DNA from: an uncultured Massilia sp.
Lineage (GTDB): Bacteria > Pseudomonadota > Gammaproteobacteria > Burkholderiales > Burkholderiaceae_D
Direction of reading: 5' to 3'
Assembly: GCF_913773735.1 (NCBI RefSeq)
Contig: NZ_CAJYEB010000035.1
Coordinates: 124,001-188,000, forward strand
Length of the DNA: 64,000 nucleotides
Shown here: in pieces, positions 55,683-64,000 of the stretch
Layout: every line of letters starts with the position of its first letter
Position numbering within the stretch: the stretch's first letter is position 1
Position numbers and translations under genes: made by a program
Notes under the pieces: model-generated
The model's database searches: none
Seen by the model: only the letters and a program-made list of their open reading frames with translations
What the model was told of the DNA's origin: nothing

Positions 55683-58007
55683 CTAGCGCCCCGCGTCGAC
55701 GAGCGGCCCCCCGTCCGGCACGCCGGCCGGCGCCGCCTGCCCGTCCGGCAGGTCGACGTGGAAGCTGGTACCGCGGCCCTCCGCGCTGGTGAACGACAGG
55801 GTGCCGCCATGCTCCTCGACGATGCCCTTGCAGATCGACAGGCCGAGACCGCTGCCGCCGGCGCTGCCGGCCTGGGCGAAGCGCTGGAAGATGCGATCCC
55901 GGAAATGCGCCGGGATGCCGCTGCCGTGGTCGACGACCGACAGGCGGATGCCGTCGCCGTGGCTGCCGCGGTGGCGCCCGATGCGCACGGCCACGCGGCT
56001 GCCTTCCGGCGCAAACTTGATCGCGTTGGACAGCAGGTTCGTCAGCACCTGCAGCAGGCGGTCCCGGTCGACCTCGGCTTCCAGGCCGGCGCAGCCCGCC
56101 AGGCATTCGCGCTCCAGGACGATGCGGCGCGGCAGGGCGAAGCCTCGCATGGCCGAGATCGCTTCCTCGACCAGCGCCGCCAGGTCTTCGCGGCGCCGGT
56201 CCAGCTGCAGGCCGCCCGCCTCGATCTTCTGGATGTCCAGCATGTCGTTGACCAGCCGCACCAGGCGCTCGCAATGGCGGTGCGCGATGTCGGCCAGTTC
56301 CTGCGCTTCCGGTTCCAGCACCGCCACCGTGCCCTGGGCCAGCAGCGACAGCGACACGCGCATCGACGTCAGCGGCGTGCGCAGTTCATGCGAGGCGGTG
56401 GCGATGAACTCGTTCTTCATCTGCTCGACCTTTTTCCTCATGGAAATGTCATGCAAGAATACGCTGAAGAACGGCCGGCTGCCGTTGGCGACCAGCCCGA
56501 CGGTCATCTCGATCGGGATCTCGTTGCCGTTGCGGTCGCTGACCACGCGCTCGACGCGCTTGCCCAGCAGGCCGAGTTCGCCGCTTTCGCGGAAACGCGC
56601 CAGCGACTTCTCGACGCTGTAGCGGAAACGCTCGGGCACGGTCAGCGCCACCGGCTTGCCGAGCGCCTCGCCGCGGCTCCAGCCGAACATGGCGCGCGCC
56701 TGGGTGTTCCAGTCGACGATGCGGCCGTCGAGGTCGACGCCGATGAAGGCCTCCTGGGCCGTGTCGATGATCGTGTGGATGCGCTGCTCGTTGGCCTGCA
56801 CCTGGGCCAGCGCCTCGGCCAGTTCGTTGGTGCGCGCGTCGACGCGGCGCTCGAGCGTGGTGTTCAGCTGCTCGAGCTCGACCCGCTGGCGCACCAGGTC
56901 GGACACCAGGCCGTTGAGCGAGGCCGCCAGGTCGCGCACTTCCTCGTAGCTGCTGGCGCCGCCCTCGATCGGGCGGGTGCCGCCCGCGCGCAGGTCGTGC
57001 GCCGAACGCGCCAGGCGCTTGAGCGGGCCGGTGATCCAGCGCGCCAGGATGGCGCCGGCCACGGAGAACAGCAGCGCCAGGGCGATGCCGCTGGCCAGCG
57101 CGTAGTGGCGCAGCAGCGTGATCGGGACCAGCGCGGTATCGACCTTCTGGCGCACCACGACGCTCCAGCCCAGGCCGGGATATTCGCCATAGCCCTTCGA
57201 GCGGCTGATGCCGACGAGGTACCTGGTCCCGCCGGGCCAGGTCTGCTGGCGCCAGGTGGGGCGGCGCGGGTCGCCGACGGCCAGCAGCGCGTTCGGCAGC
57301 CGCTTGCCCTGTACCTCGGCAGGGCCGAGCAGCACGACCCCGGTGGCGCTGACGATCATCGCCTCGACCTGGCGGCTCGCCTCGAGCGGGGCGATGATGG
57401 ATTCCTGCACGTCGCGCGCCCAGGCCCAGGACAGGTGGGCGCCGAGCACGCCCGCGACCTGCCCGTCCGGCCCGCGGTACGGGAAGGCGACGTCGACGAA
57501 GCGCATCGGTTCGTCGCCCTCCTCCTGCAATAGCTTGGCCAACAGCAATGCCTCATGGACGTCGCCGACGTGGTGGCCGCGCATCGCCTGGCTGAACCAG
57601 GGGCGCTGCGAGACGTCGGCGCCTTCCAGCAAGCCCTTGGCGGACACCCGGACCTTGCCGTCCAGGCCGGCCAGGCCCAGCCAGCCGTAGTAGCGGTAGC
57701 TGCTCAGGACGTCGGTAAGCATGGCGCGCCGCGTCGCGAGCGGGCGGGTGTCGTCGCCGAGCTCGGCGCGCCGGGCCAGCAGCCCGACCTCGCGGAAGCG
57801 CTCGTACATGCCACGGTCCAGCTTGTCGGACGTCTGCAGCGCGAGTTCGGCCAGGCCGCGGCCGATGGTTTCCTCGACGTGCTCGGTCGCCTTGTGCTCG
57901 ACCACCTTCACGATCACGAAGGTGAGCACGATCGACAACAGCGAGAACGCCAGGGCCATGTAGCCGGCCAGGCCGCGGGGCAGTGGGAGGGCGGGTTTGA
58001 AGGGCAT
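55683..58007 (-). CDS. dCache-HAMP-PAS sensor histidine kinase
   Basis: The 774-residue membrane kinase starts at ATG 58007. TM1 lies at 14-36, a periplasmic dCache-like sensor at about 45-295 (YYGWLGLAGLDGKVRVS), TM2 at about 301-322, then HAMP, PAS (about 405-525), HisKA with His540 (ATASHELRTPLTS) and HATPase (LLSNAIKFAPEGS, GSGLGLSICKGIVEEHGG). It is convergent with the REC-AraC gene and a likely partner for it. The ligand is unknown. A weak ribosome-binding site precedes the start. Confidence 0.9.
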   Translation of the reverse strand: MPFKPALPLPRGLAGYMALAFSLLSIVLTFVIVKVVEHKATEHVEETIGRGLAELALQTSDKLDRGMYERFREVGLLARRAELGDDTRPLATRRAMLTDVLSSYRYYGWLGLAGLDGKVRVSAKGLLEGADVSQRPWFSQAMRGHHVGDVHEALLLAKLLQEEGDEPMRFVDVAFPYRGPDGQVAGVLGAHLSWAWARDVQESIIAPLEASRQVEAMIVSATGVVLLGPAEVQGKRLPNALLAVGDPRRPTWRQQTWPGGTRYLVGISRSKGYGEYPGLGWSVVVRQKVDTALVPITLLRHYALASGIALALLFSVAGAILARWITGPLKRLARSAHDLRAGGTRPIEGGASSYEEVRDLAASLNGLVSDLVRQRVELEQLNTTLERRVDARTNELAEALAQVQANEQRIHTIIDTAQEAFIGVDLDGRIVDWNTQARAMFGWSRGEALGKPVALTVPERFRYSVEKSLARFRESGELGLLGKRVERVVSDRNGNEIPIEMTVGLVANGSRPFFSVFLHDISMRKKVEQMKNEFIATASHELRTPLTSMRVSLSLLAQGTVAVLEPEAQELADIAHRHCERLVRLVNDMLDIQKIEAGGLQLDRRREDLAALVEEAISAMRGFALPRRIVLERECLAGCAGLEAEVDRDRLLQVLTNLLSNAIKFAPEGSRVAVRIGRHRGSHGDGIRLSVVDHGSGIPAHFRDRIFQRFAQAGSAGGSGLGLSICKGIVEEHGGTLSFTSAEGRGTSFHVDLPDGQAAPAGVPDGGPLVDAGR

Positions 58008-58519
58008 TCGTACAAATGCATCAGGGATATTTTGCCGCAGAGTAACACAGCAAAAGTGACCCGCACAGCAGCTTGCGACGATTTGATGCATTTACGAGAC
58101 AAGTTATGCCGGTGACATTTCCTGTGCCTTTTGACGCCATGGGCGCCGGCGGATGGAACGGGACGACTTGGCAAGGAGGACGCTTCGTTGAGCACCGCGA
58201 CCCGCAGCCCGCAGCGTCGACGGAAGTAGCCTCACATTTTGCGTGACGCGTCACGGACTGGTAGTTCGCCGTACGGGAAGGCAGGTCGGAGCGGCGCAAT
58301 CCAGGCGGTTAAACGTTTTACTACGCGATCGTAACTAGCTTGGCGAGGGCCAGTAGCGGAAAATTGCGAACGCAATGAAAATTGCCGGCAATTTGATTGG
58401 GCTCGCAAGGAAAGCCAAGTCGCCGATGACAGGCGGACAAGAATTGCCTCTTTATAATAACCAAAGGAAATTATTGCCGCAACGCCAATCGACGCCGGCT
58501 CGCCGGCGCCACCGGCCCG
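58008..58519. other. Intergenic region without gene
   Basis: About 510 bp between divergent kinase and rlhA genes, partly AT-rich (58310-58480). No supported ORF is seen. The kinase promoter must lie here, but no clear boxes were found for it. Confidence 0.5.
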
Positions 58520-58548
58520 GTGACATAAACCATTGATATGGCTATAAT
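58520..58548 (+). promoter_or_regulatory. Sigma-70 promoter of rlhA
   Basis: GTGACA (58520-58525) and a perfect TATAAT (58543-58548) are spaced by 17 bp. The predicted start is about 20 bp before ATG 58577. Confidence 0.75.
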
Positions 58549-58576
58549 TTCCGCCTTCGTTTGCCAGGAATCCGCC

Positions 58577-60547
58577 ATGTCCCTCCTCCCCCACGAGCTC
58601 GAACTGCTGTCGCCCGCCAAAACCGCCGAGATCGGCCGCGAGGCGATCCTGCACGGCGCCGACGCCGTCTACATCGGCGGCCCGGCCTTCGGGGCGCGCC
58701 ACAATGCCAGCAATACCCTGGAAGACATCGGCGCCCTGGTCGACTTCGCGCACCGCTACCGCGCGCGCATCTTCGTGACGATGAACACGATCCTCCACGA
58801 CGCCGAACTGGAAACGGCGCGCAAGCAGATCTGGCAGCTGTACGAGGCCGGCGTCGACGCGCTGATCATCCAGGACATGGGCCTGCTGGAGATGGACCTG
58901 CCGCCGATCCAGCTGCACGCCAGCACCCAGTGCGACATCCGCACGGCCGAGAAGGCGAAGTTCCTGGGCCAGGTCGGCTTTTCCCAGCTGGTGCTGGCAC
59001 GCGAACTGACCGTCGAGCAGATCCGCAAGATCCGCGCCGAGGTCGACACGCCGCTCGAGTACTTCGTGCACGGCGCCCTGTGCGTGGCGTTTTCCGGCCA
59101 GTGCTACATTTCGCACGCCGACACCGGCCGCAGCGCCAACCGCGGCGACTGCTCCCAGGCCTGCCGCCTGCCCTACACGCTGTCGGACGGCCAGGGCCGC
59201 GTGGTCGCCTACGAAAAACACCTGCTGTCGATGAAGGACAACGACCAGAGCCGCAACCTGGAAGCGCTGGTCGACGCTGGCATCCGCTCGTTCAAGATCG
59301 AAGGCCGCTACAAGGACATGGGCTACGTGAAGAACATCACGGCGCACTACCGCCTGCTGCTCGACGCGCTGCTGGAACGCCGTCCGGAACTGGCGCGCGC
59401 CGCCAGCGGCCGCACCGAGATCCTGTTCACGCCGGACGTCGACAAGAACTTCCACCGCGGCCATACCGACTACTTCGCCCAGGGCCGCCAGCAGACCATC
59501 GGCGCCTTCGATTCGCCGAAATACGTCGGCGTCGAACTCGGCACCATCGTCCGCCTCGGCGGCGACAACTTCGACCTGGTCACCCAGGCGCCGATGGCCA
59601 ACGGCGACGGCCTGAACTACATGCACAAGCGCGAGACGGTCGGCATCCAGGCCAATACCGTGCAGAAGCTGGGCGAGGACGCCGAGGGCCAGCGCTGGCG
59701 CGTGTTCCCCAACGAGCCGCTGTCGAGCCTGCCGGGCCTGAAGGTCGGCACGGTACTCAGCCGCAACCGCGACCACCAGTGGGAAGCGGCGCTGAACAAG
59801 AAATCGGCCGAGCGCCGCGTCGTCGTCGACCTGCTGCTGGAAGACGTGGACGGCGGCCTGCGCCTGACGGTCACCGACGAGGACGGCATCGCCACCACGA
59901 CCGCCGCGGCCGTCGCGCTGCAGCCGGCCCAGCAGGCCGAACAGGCGCTGGCGGGCCTGCGCACCAGCCTGGGCAAGCTCGGCAACACGATGTTCGCTGC
60001 CCGCTCGGTGACACTGCAGCTGTCGCAGCCCTGGTTCGTGCCGTCCAGCGTCATCAACGGCCTGCGCCGCGACGCCGTCGCCGCCCAGGAAGCGGCGCGC
60101 CTGGCCGCATGGCAGCGTCCGCAGCGCGCGCGCGCCGCCGAGCCCGCCCCGCAGTATCCCGACACCCAGCTCAGCTACCTGGCCAACGTCTACAACGAGA
60201 AGGCCCGGGCGTTCTACACGAAGCACGGCGTGCAGCTGATCGCGGCCGCCTACGAGGCGCACGAGGAAGCCGGCGAGGTCTCGCTGATGATCACCAAGCA
60301 TTGCCTGCGCTTCTCGTTCAACCTGTGCCCGAAGCAGGCCAAGGGCGTGCAGGGGGTGCAGGGCCAGGTGCGCGCCGAGCCGATGACGCTGGTCAGCGGC
60401 GACGAGCGCTACACGCTGCGCTTCGATTGCAAGCCCTGCGAGATGCACGTCGTCGGCGCGATGAAGCCGGGCATCCTGGCCTCGCCGCCGCCGTCGGCGA
60501 TTCCCTACAGCCCCTTGGTGTTCCACCGCCAGCGCCCGCGCGCCTGA
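58577..60547 (+). CDS. rlhA: 23S rRNA hydroxylase RlhA, U32 peptidase family
   Basis: The 656-residue protein starts at ATG 58577. It matches the long U32 family member YdcP/RlhA, which hydroxylates C2501 of 23S rRNA. The U32 signature GQCYISHADTGRSANRGDC followed by SQACR is present (about 175-200), with LELLSPAKTAEIGREAILHGADAVYIG at the N-terminus. Cys residues near the end (FNLCPKQAKG; CKPCEMH) agree with a FeS or prephenate-dependent enzyme. Length is nearly that of the E. coli protein. A good promoter precedes it. Confidence 0.88.
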   Translation: MSLLPHELELLSPAKTAEIGREAILHGADAVYIGGPAFGARHNASNTLEDIGALVDFAHRYRARIFVTMNTILHDAELETARKQIWQLYEAGVDALIIQDMGLLEMDLPPIQLHASTQCDIRTAEKAKFLGQVGFSQLVLARELTVEQIRKIRAEVDTPLEYFVHGALCVAFSGQCYISHADTGRSANRGDCSQACRLPYTLSDGQGRVVAYEKHLLSMKDNDQSRNLEALVDAGIRSFKIEGRYKDMGYVKNITAHYRLLLDALLERRPELARAASGRTEILFTPDVDKNFHRGHTDYFAQGRQQTIGAFDSPKYVGVELGTIVRLGGDNFDLVTQAPMANGDGLNYMHKRETVGIQANTVQKLGEDAEGQRWRVFPNEPLSSLPGLKVGTVLSRNRDHQWEAALNKKSAERRVVVDLLLEDVDGGLRLTVTDEDGIATTTAAAVALQPAQQAEQALAGLRTSLGKLGNTMFAARSVTLQLSQPWFVPSSVINGLRRDAVAAQEAARLAAWQRPQRARAAEPAPQYPDTQLSYLANVYNEKARAFYTKHGVQLIAAAYEAHEEAGEVSLMITKHCLRFSFNLCPKQAKGVQGVQGQVRAEPMTLVSGDERYTLRFDCKPCEMHVVGAMKPGILASPPPSAIPYSPLVFHRQRPRA

Positions 60548-60648
60548 GGCGCCGCCCCCCGCCGGCGGCGCGACGGCTATAATCTTGCCTGGTTGAAAAT
60601 CGACGGGGCGGCGTGGCCGCGCCCGTGGTCATTTCTGGAAAGGACACG

Positions 60649-61140
60649 ATGAAACTTCCGCACCTCCTGCCGCTCGCGCTGGCCCTGCTGGGCAGCACGG
60701 GCGTCGCGCGCGCCGACGACGCCGCCATCCTGGGCTGCCGCAAGCTGGCCGACGCCGGCGCCCGCCTCGCCTGCTACGATGCCATTCCCGCCACCGCTGC
60801 CGTCGGCGGCATCGCCGCGGCCGCGCCGGCCGCCGCCCCTGTCCCCGCCGCTGCAGCCGCCGCAGCCGCGCCGGAACAGAGTTTCGGCCTCGAGAACGTG
60901 CGCCGGCCGGAAGCGCCGAAACGCATCGAGAGCACCCTCGCCGGCGATTTCGAAGGCTGGGGTCCGAATACCCGCTTCACGCTGGCAAACGGCCAGGTGT
61001 GGAAAGTGGTCGACGGCAGCTCGGAAACGCTGCCGCGCGTCAGCAAGCCGAAGGTGCGCATCGTGCGCAACCTCTTCGGGACGATGTTCATGGAATTCGA
61101 CGGGATCAACAGCTCGCCCAAGGTCCGCCGCGTCCAGTAG
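60649..61140 (+). CDS. Exported protein of unknown function
   Basis: The 163-residue protein starts at ATG 60649 (AAAGGAC site). A signal peptide (cleavage near ARA) is followed by ILGCRKLADAGARLACYDAIP, a Cys pair in a short helical segment seen in several exported proteins of this group. An Ala/Pro linker comes next, then a small beta domain (FEGWGPNTRFTLANGQVWKVVDG) that looks SH3-like. Function is unknown. It lies 101 bp after rlhA. Confidence 0.7.
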   Translation: MKLPHLLPLALALLGSTGVARADDAAILGCRKLADAGARLACYDAIPATAAVGGIAAAAPAAAPVPAAAAAAAAPEQSFGLENVRRPEAPKRIESTLAGDFEGWGPNTRFTLANGQVWKVVDGSSETLPRVSKPKVRIVRNLFGTMFMEFDGINSSPKVRRVQ

Positions 61141-61297
61141 GTCCGTTTCACACCCCCGCCTTTTTCGCACCGTGCCGGCGCCGCCACGTGGCGCCGGACA
61201 TGCCGTCCAATCCACGCAATTTCCCTCTATTTGGGCGACGATTGTCGGTGTCCCGTAGCGGACGACACGAAATCGTTACTCAAGGCATAATGTTTCA

Positions 61298-61311
61298 ACT
61301 TTTTCAATAAA
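61298..61311. promoter_or_regulatory. 14-bp motif shared with the right edge
   Basis: ACTTTTTCAATAAA (61298-61311) lies in the AT-rich leader of the VpsR-like gene and recurs exactly at 63974-63987. It could be a binding site for that regulator. Confidence 0.45.
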
Positions 61312-61443
61312 GTTACAAAATTGCCAAGTGGCTAGAGAACGCCATCGTTTTTACGTTTAGTTACAATTACCATGTTTACAGTGCCGGTCGCGCCGCGGTC
61401 TGCCTGCGCACGCGCCGCCGGCTGCCTGCCCGATGGAGGATGG

Positions 61444-62769
61444 ATGACTCAAAAACGCCTGCTGTGCATTGCCCCCCAGTCAACGGATACGACCGCCCTG
61501 CTGGGAGAGGCGATGCATGACTGGGATATCCGCTGCGTCTCGAGCCTCGGCGAAGCCGGGCGCGAGCTGCGCGGCAACCGCTACCTGGTCGGCCTGCTGG
61601 TGCACGATCGCGAACAGCAGCGGCCGGCCGACATCGACACCTTCCTGCGCCGCCACGGCGAGATGCAGTGGGTCGGCGTGTTCAGCCGGCGCGACCTCGA
61701 ATTCGCGCCCTGCCGCGACCTGGTGGTGGAACACCTGTGCGACTACCACACGCTGCCGGTCGACCCGCTGCGCCTGTCGCACACGCTGGGCCATGCGCAC
61801 GGCTGGGCCATGCTGCGCCGGCCACATGCACCCACGGCCGCCGGCGACTCGCCGCTGATCGGCAACTGCGACGCCATCGTGCGCCTGCGCGCCCAGGTGG
61901 AACGCGTGGCCAAGGTGGCGGCGCCGGTGCTGATCTGGGGCGAAAGCGGCAGCGGCAAGGAACTCACGGCGCAGGCCGTGCACGCGCAGTCGGACCGGGC
62001 GCACGGCCCGTTCGTGCCGATCAACTGCGGCGCCATCGCCCCGAGCCTGATCCACTCCGAGCTGTTCGGCTACGAACGCGGCGCCTTCACCGGCGCCACG
62101 CGCGGCAAGGCCGGCCTGATCGAATCCGCCGACGGCGGCACGCTGTTCCTGGACGAGATCGGCGACCTGCCCAAGGACCTGCAGGCCAACCTGCTGCGCT
62201 TCCTGCAGGAGAAGACGATCAACCGGCTGGGCAGCACGCGCCAGATCCGCGTCGACGTGCGCGTCATCGCGGCCTCGCACGTGCAGTTGCAGCAGGCCGT
62301 CGCCGCCGGCGACTTCCGCGAGGACTTGTACTACCGCCTGGCCGTGCTGCCGGTGACGGTGCCGCCGCTGCGCGAGCGGCGCGACGACCTGGTCACCCTG
62401 GCCGAGCATTTCTTCCACATGTACGCCAACGAGAAGTCGCCGCGCCTGAAGGGCTTTTCGAACCGCGCCATCGAGGCCATCCTGGAGCACGAGTGGCCCG
62501 GCAATGTGCGCGAGCTGATCAACCGCGTGCGGCGCGCGCTGGTGATGTCGGACGGCCGCCTGATCATGCCCGAGGACCTGGGCCTGTCCTTCGGCATCGC
62601 CCTGCCCCAGGCCGCGCTGGACGACACCCGCCTGCGCACCGAGCGCCGCGCCCTGCGCGAATGCCTGGACCGCAGCGGCCAGAACGTCAGCCGCGCCGCG
62701 CGCGACCTGGGCGTGTCGCGCACGACGATGTACCGGCTGCTCAGCAAGCACGGCATGCGGTCTACCTAG
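61444..62769 (+). CDS. VpsR-like sigma-54-dependent transcriptional activator
   Basis: The 441-residue protein starts at ATG 61444 behind GGAGG. The N-terminal 130 residues resemble a receiver without a clear phospho-Asp. An AAA+ domain follows: Walker A GESGSGKEL, GAFTGA loop (contacts sigma-54), GGTLFLDEIGDLPKDLQ Walker B. A C-terminal Fis-type HTH ends the protein (NVSRAARDLGVSRTTMYRLLSKHG). This matches VpsR, an activator of exopolysaccharide and biofilm genes that often responds to c-di-GMP. The targets are not in the window. Confidence 0.88.
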   Translation: MTQKRLLCIAPQSTDTTALLGEAMHDWDIRCVSSLGEAGRELRGNRYLVGLLVHDREQQRPADIDTFLRRHGEMQWVGVFSRRDLEFAPCRDLVVEHLCDYHTLPVDPLRLSHTLGHAHGWAMLRRPHAPTAAGDSPLIGNCDAIVRLRAQVERVAKVAAPVLIWGESGSGKELTAQAVHAQSDRAHGPFVPINCGAIAPSLIHSELFGYERGAFTGATRGKAGLIESADGGTLFLDEIGDLPKDLQANLLRFLQEKTINRLGSTRQIRVDVRVIAASHVQLQQAVAAGDFREDLYYRLAVLPVTVPPLRERRDDLVTLAEHFFHMYANEKSPRLKGFSNRAIEAILEHEWPGNVRELINRVRRALVMSDGRLIMPEDLGLSFGIALPQAALDDTRLRTERRALRECLDRSGQNVSRAARDLGVSRTTMYRLLSKHGMRST

Positions 62770-62787
62770 AAAACCGCAAGTGCGTTC

Positions 62788-62820
62788 AAAGGGTTGCATG
62801 TTCTCACATGCAACCCTTTT
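62788..62820 (+). terminator. Rho-independent terminator after the VpsR-like gene
   Basis: AAAGGGTTGCATG (62788-62800) and CATGCAACCCTTT pair perfectly around a TTCTCA loop, ending in four T. Confidence 0.87.
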
Positions 62821-63291
62821 CTCGCTATCGTTTCATGCGAAGGAATCCGTCACGCAGCTCCCCGTTGCCGCCATGCAGACGCCAACGCCTTCAATACCAG
62901 TGCCCACCGCCGCGCATTCACGCCGTTTCAGACCATCGACACACTGCGCAATACCCACTCCTTGACCGAAATGACGCTGTATGGATGGGACGTCGAAGGG
63001 GGTCGATGCATCCAGCCATCCGACGGCAGCAGCACTTGATTGTGCAGTGGCATCTATATGAACCGCCATCGCGATGCCGAAAGCAGCATGCTTTAAAAGC
63101 ATGAGCAAAGGGGTTCATTTCGACCCGCAAGAACGCCTTGGCCGGAAGATCTGGAAGACATGGGGCTGATATCATCGGTGCAGTCTTGTCGAGACCAAAA
63201 TGCGTTGCTTCAAGCCGCTTGGTGAATGCGTCATGGCGCATGCCTTCGACCGCCAGCTCGCAGCCTTGCATGGCCTTTCTTATGAGGAAAT
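62821..63291. other. Gene-poor stretch, possible remnant sequence
   Basis: About 470 bp of lower GC with several overlapping short frames on both strands, none with a good ribosome-binding site or known domain. Some frames look protein-like in composition (for example on the minus strand near 63140-63280), which suggests decayed coding DNA. I could not identify the origin. Confidence 0.4.
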
Positions 63292-63792
63292 ATGCAAAAT
63301 AAATTTCCTTTGAGCCGTAAAAATTCCCTCGCTTTTTTTGCATCCGGCGTCTTGCTTTTCCTTGCTTCCAACACACGAGGGAACGCCCAGGACATCCCGG
63401 GCAACGATGCGCGACGATACAAGGATGTCTGCGACGTCATCGAAAAACAGATTCAGATGGGCGTCTCCATTATTGAAGATAAGAACAGGGGAGAAAAAGC
63501 AAAATTCATAAAGAATTTCAATGCCGCGAAAATTTACCGGCTGGAGACCAAAGACATGGCAATTGAATACATCAAAACCGATGATGGTCGCACGCTGATC
63601 AATGAGATGAACGTCAACGTGAAATGGCTGGCGCATTCCGGACAGGTCGTCGCGGCCGTGGAAAGGCAATTACACATGCATCGTCCACTTCCGAGAGAAT
63701 TCCATGCCGGATGCGATGCCTATAGCATATTAGTAACAAGCAAGGATGGAGACATCGCCGGCATGGAAATGTCTTCAAATTTTACCGATTGA
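63292..63792 (+). CDS. AT-richer orphan exported protein
   Basis: The 166-residue protein starts at ATG 63292 (ATGAGGAA upstream). A signal peptide (hydrophobic 14-26, ends near GNAQ) precedes a mixed alpha/beta domain with many Lys/Ile/Asn residues (MGVSIIEDKNRGEKAKF, MAIEYIKTDDG). Its codon use (AAA, ATT, AAT) differs sharply from the GC-rich neighbours, which points to recent transfer. I do not recognise the family. Confidence 0.65.
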   Translation: MQNKFPLSRKNSLAFFASGVLLFLASNTRGNAQDIPGNDARRYKDVCDVIEKQIQMGVSIIEDKNRGEKAKFIKNFNAAKIYRLETKDMAIEYIKTDDGRTLINEMNVNVKWLAHSGQVVAAVERQLHMHRPLPREFHAGCDAYSILVTSKDGDIAGMEMSSNFTD

Positions 63793-63821
63793 ATGCGCGG
63801 GAGGCAGGGTGAGGCTGAACG

Positions 63822-63844
63822 CGGCGCGGCGCCACGCCGCGCCG
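63822..63844. terminator. GC-rich hairpin without T run
   Basis: CGGCGCGGCG and CGCCGCGCCG (63822-63831/63835-63844) form a perfect 10-bp stem with a CCA loop, 30 bp after the orphan gene. The lack of a T run makes it a weak terminator at best. Confidence 0.35.
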
Positions 63845-63973
63845 GTGCCGCCCCATCCCTTCCGCCCTGTCATCCCCCATTTGGCGAAAGGCTGGAACAC
63901 TCTGGCACACAGGTGTCCAGCTGCAGGGTGCGTTGGCTAACCGAGTGCGACACACCTGTACCGGGAGTGAAAC

Positions 63974-63987
63974 ACTTTTTCAATAAA
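63974..63987. promoter_or_regulatory. 14-bp motif at right edge
   Basis: A second exact copy of ACTTTTTCAATAAA, in an AT-rich leader that continues beyond the window. It probably belongs to a gene outside. Confidence 0.4.
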
Positions 63988-64000
63988 TTCGGTAAATCGT

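Noticed and set aside
58232..60526. A 764-codon minus-strand frame
   Set aside because: It is antisense to rlhA, which shows the U32 signature and a good promoter.
61174..61198. Hairpin after the 60649 gene as a terminator
   Set aside because: The stem (CCGGCGCC/GGCGCCGG) has no T run after it, so termination is not supported.

Overview
The window is GC-rich DNA (by eye well over 65% G+C) with dense, short-spaced genes. The gene content is typical of a free-living, motile, respiratory beta-proteobacterium. Protein flavour (spore-coat-U chaperone/usher fimbriae, VpsR-like enhancer-binding protein, DUF4214 protein, fdhD-fdnGHI-fdhE-selAB block) and the dispersed palindromic repeats suggest Oxalobacteraceae, near Massilia/Telluria/Duganella. 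That placement is inference; there is no rRNA in the window. No prophage, IS element or CRISPR array was found.

Layout. 1-1939 (minus, runs off the left edge): a two-domain protein with an N-terminal OTU-type cysteine-protease fold and a ComEC-type metallo-beta-lactamase fold. 2.2-12.3 kb: housekeeping and accessory genes (serine hydrolase, orphan phage-tail-assembly-like protein, DUF2145 pair, YjjG-type HAD phosphatase, CAP-DUF4214 lipoprotein, aquaporin, patatin, small AT-hook-like protein). 12.8-17.3 kb: a discoidin/di-haem lipoprotein and an AI-2E-type permease.

17.4-27.8 kb: a nearly self-sufficient selenocysteine formate dehydrogenase locus. It holds fdhD, fdnG (in-frame UGA at 19036-19038 read as Sec, with a SECIS hairpin), the FeS and cytochrome b subunits, fdhE, selA, selB and tRNA-Sec (selC). 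Only selD is missing from the window. Three 38-bp palindromic tandem repeats lie between selB and selC.

27.8-32.3 kb: a small exported protein, a catalase-like haem protein, a YdeP-type molybdopterin oxidoreductase and a PPC/DUF296 protein. 32.5-37.2 kb (minus): a chemotaxis operon, soluble PAS-PAS MCP > CheR > CheD > triple-CheW protein. 37.3-46.2 kb: four exported proteins built on DUF11/SdrD_B-like repeats plus a 1637-residue predicted outer-membrane barrel, apparently one uncharacterised surface system preceded by a promoter with an operator-like palindrome. 46.2-49.2 kb: regulatory genes (MerR-type HTH-REC fusion with an apparently leaderless promoter, GAF-PAS histidine kinase, REC protein). 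49.5-54.5 kb: a chaperone/usher spore-coat-U fimbrial operon, flanked by a REC-AraC regulator and a dCache-PAS histidine kinase. 58.5-64 kb: RlhA (U32 family), a small exported protein, a VpsR-like sigma-54 activator, a gene-poor stretch and an AT-richer orphan gene at the right edge.

The two best candidates for undescribed biology are the OTU-MBL fusion at the left edge and the DUF11 surface cluster at 37.3-46.2 kb.
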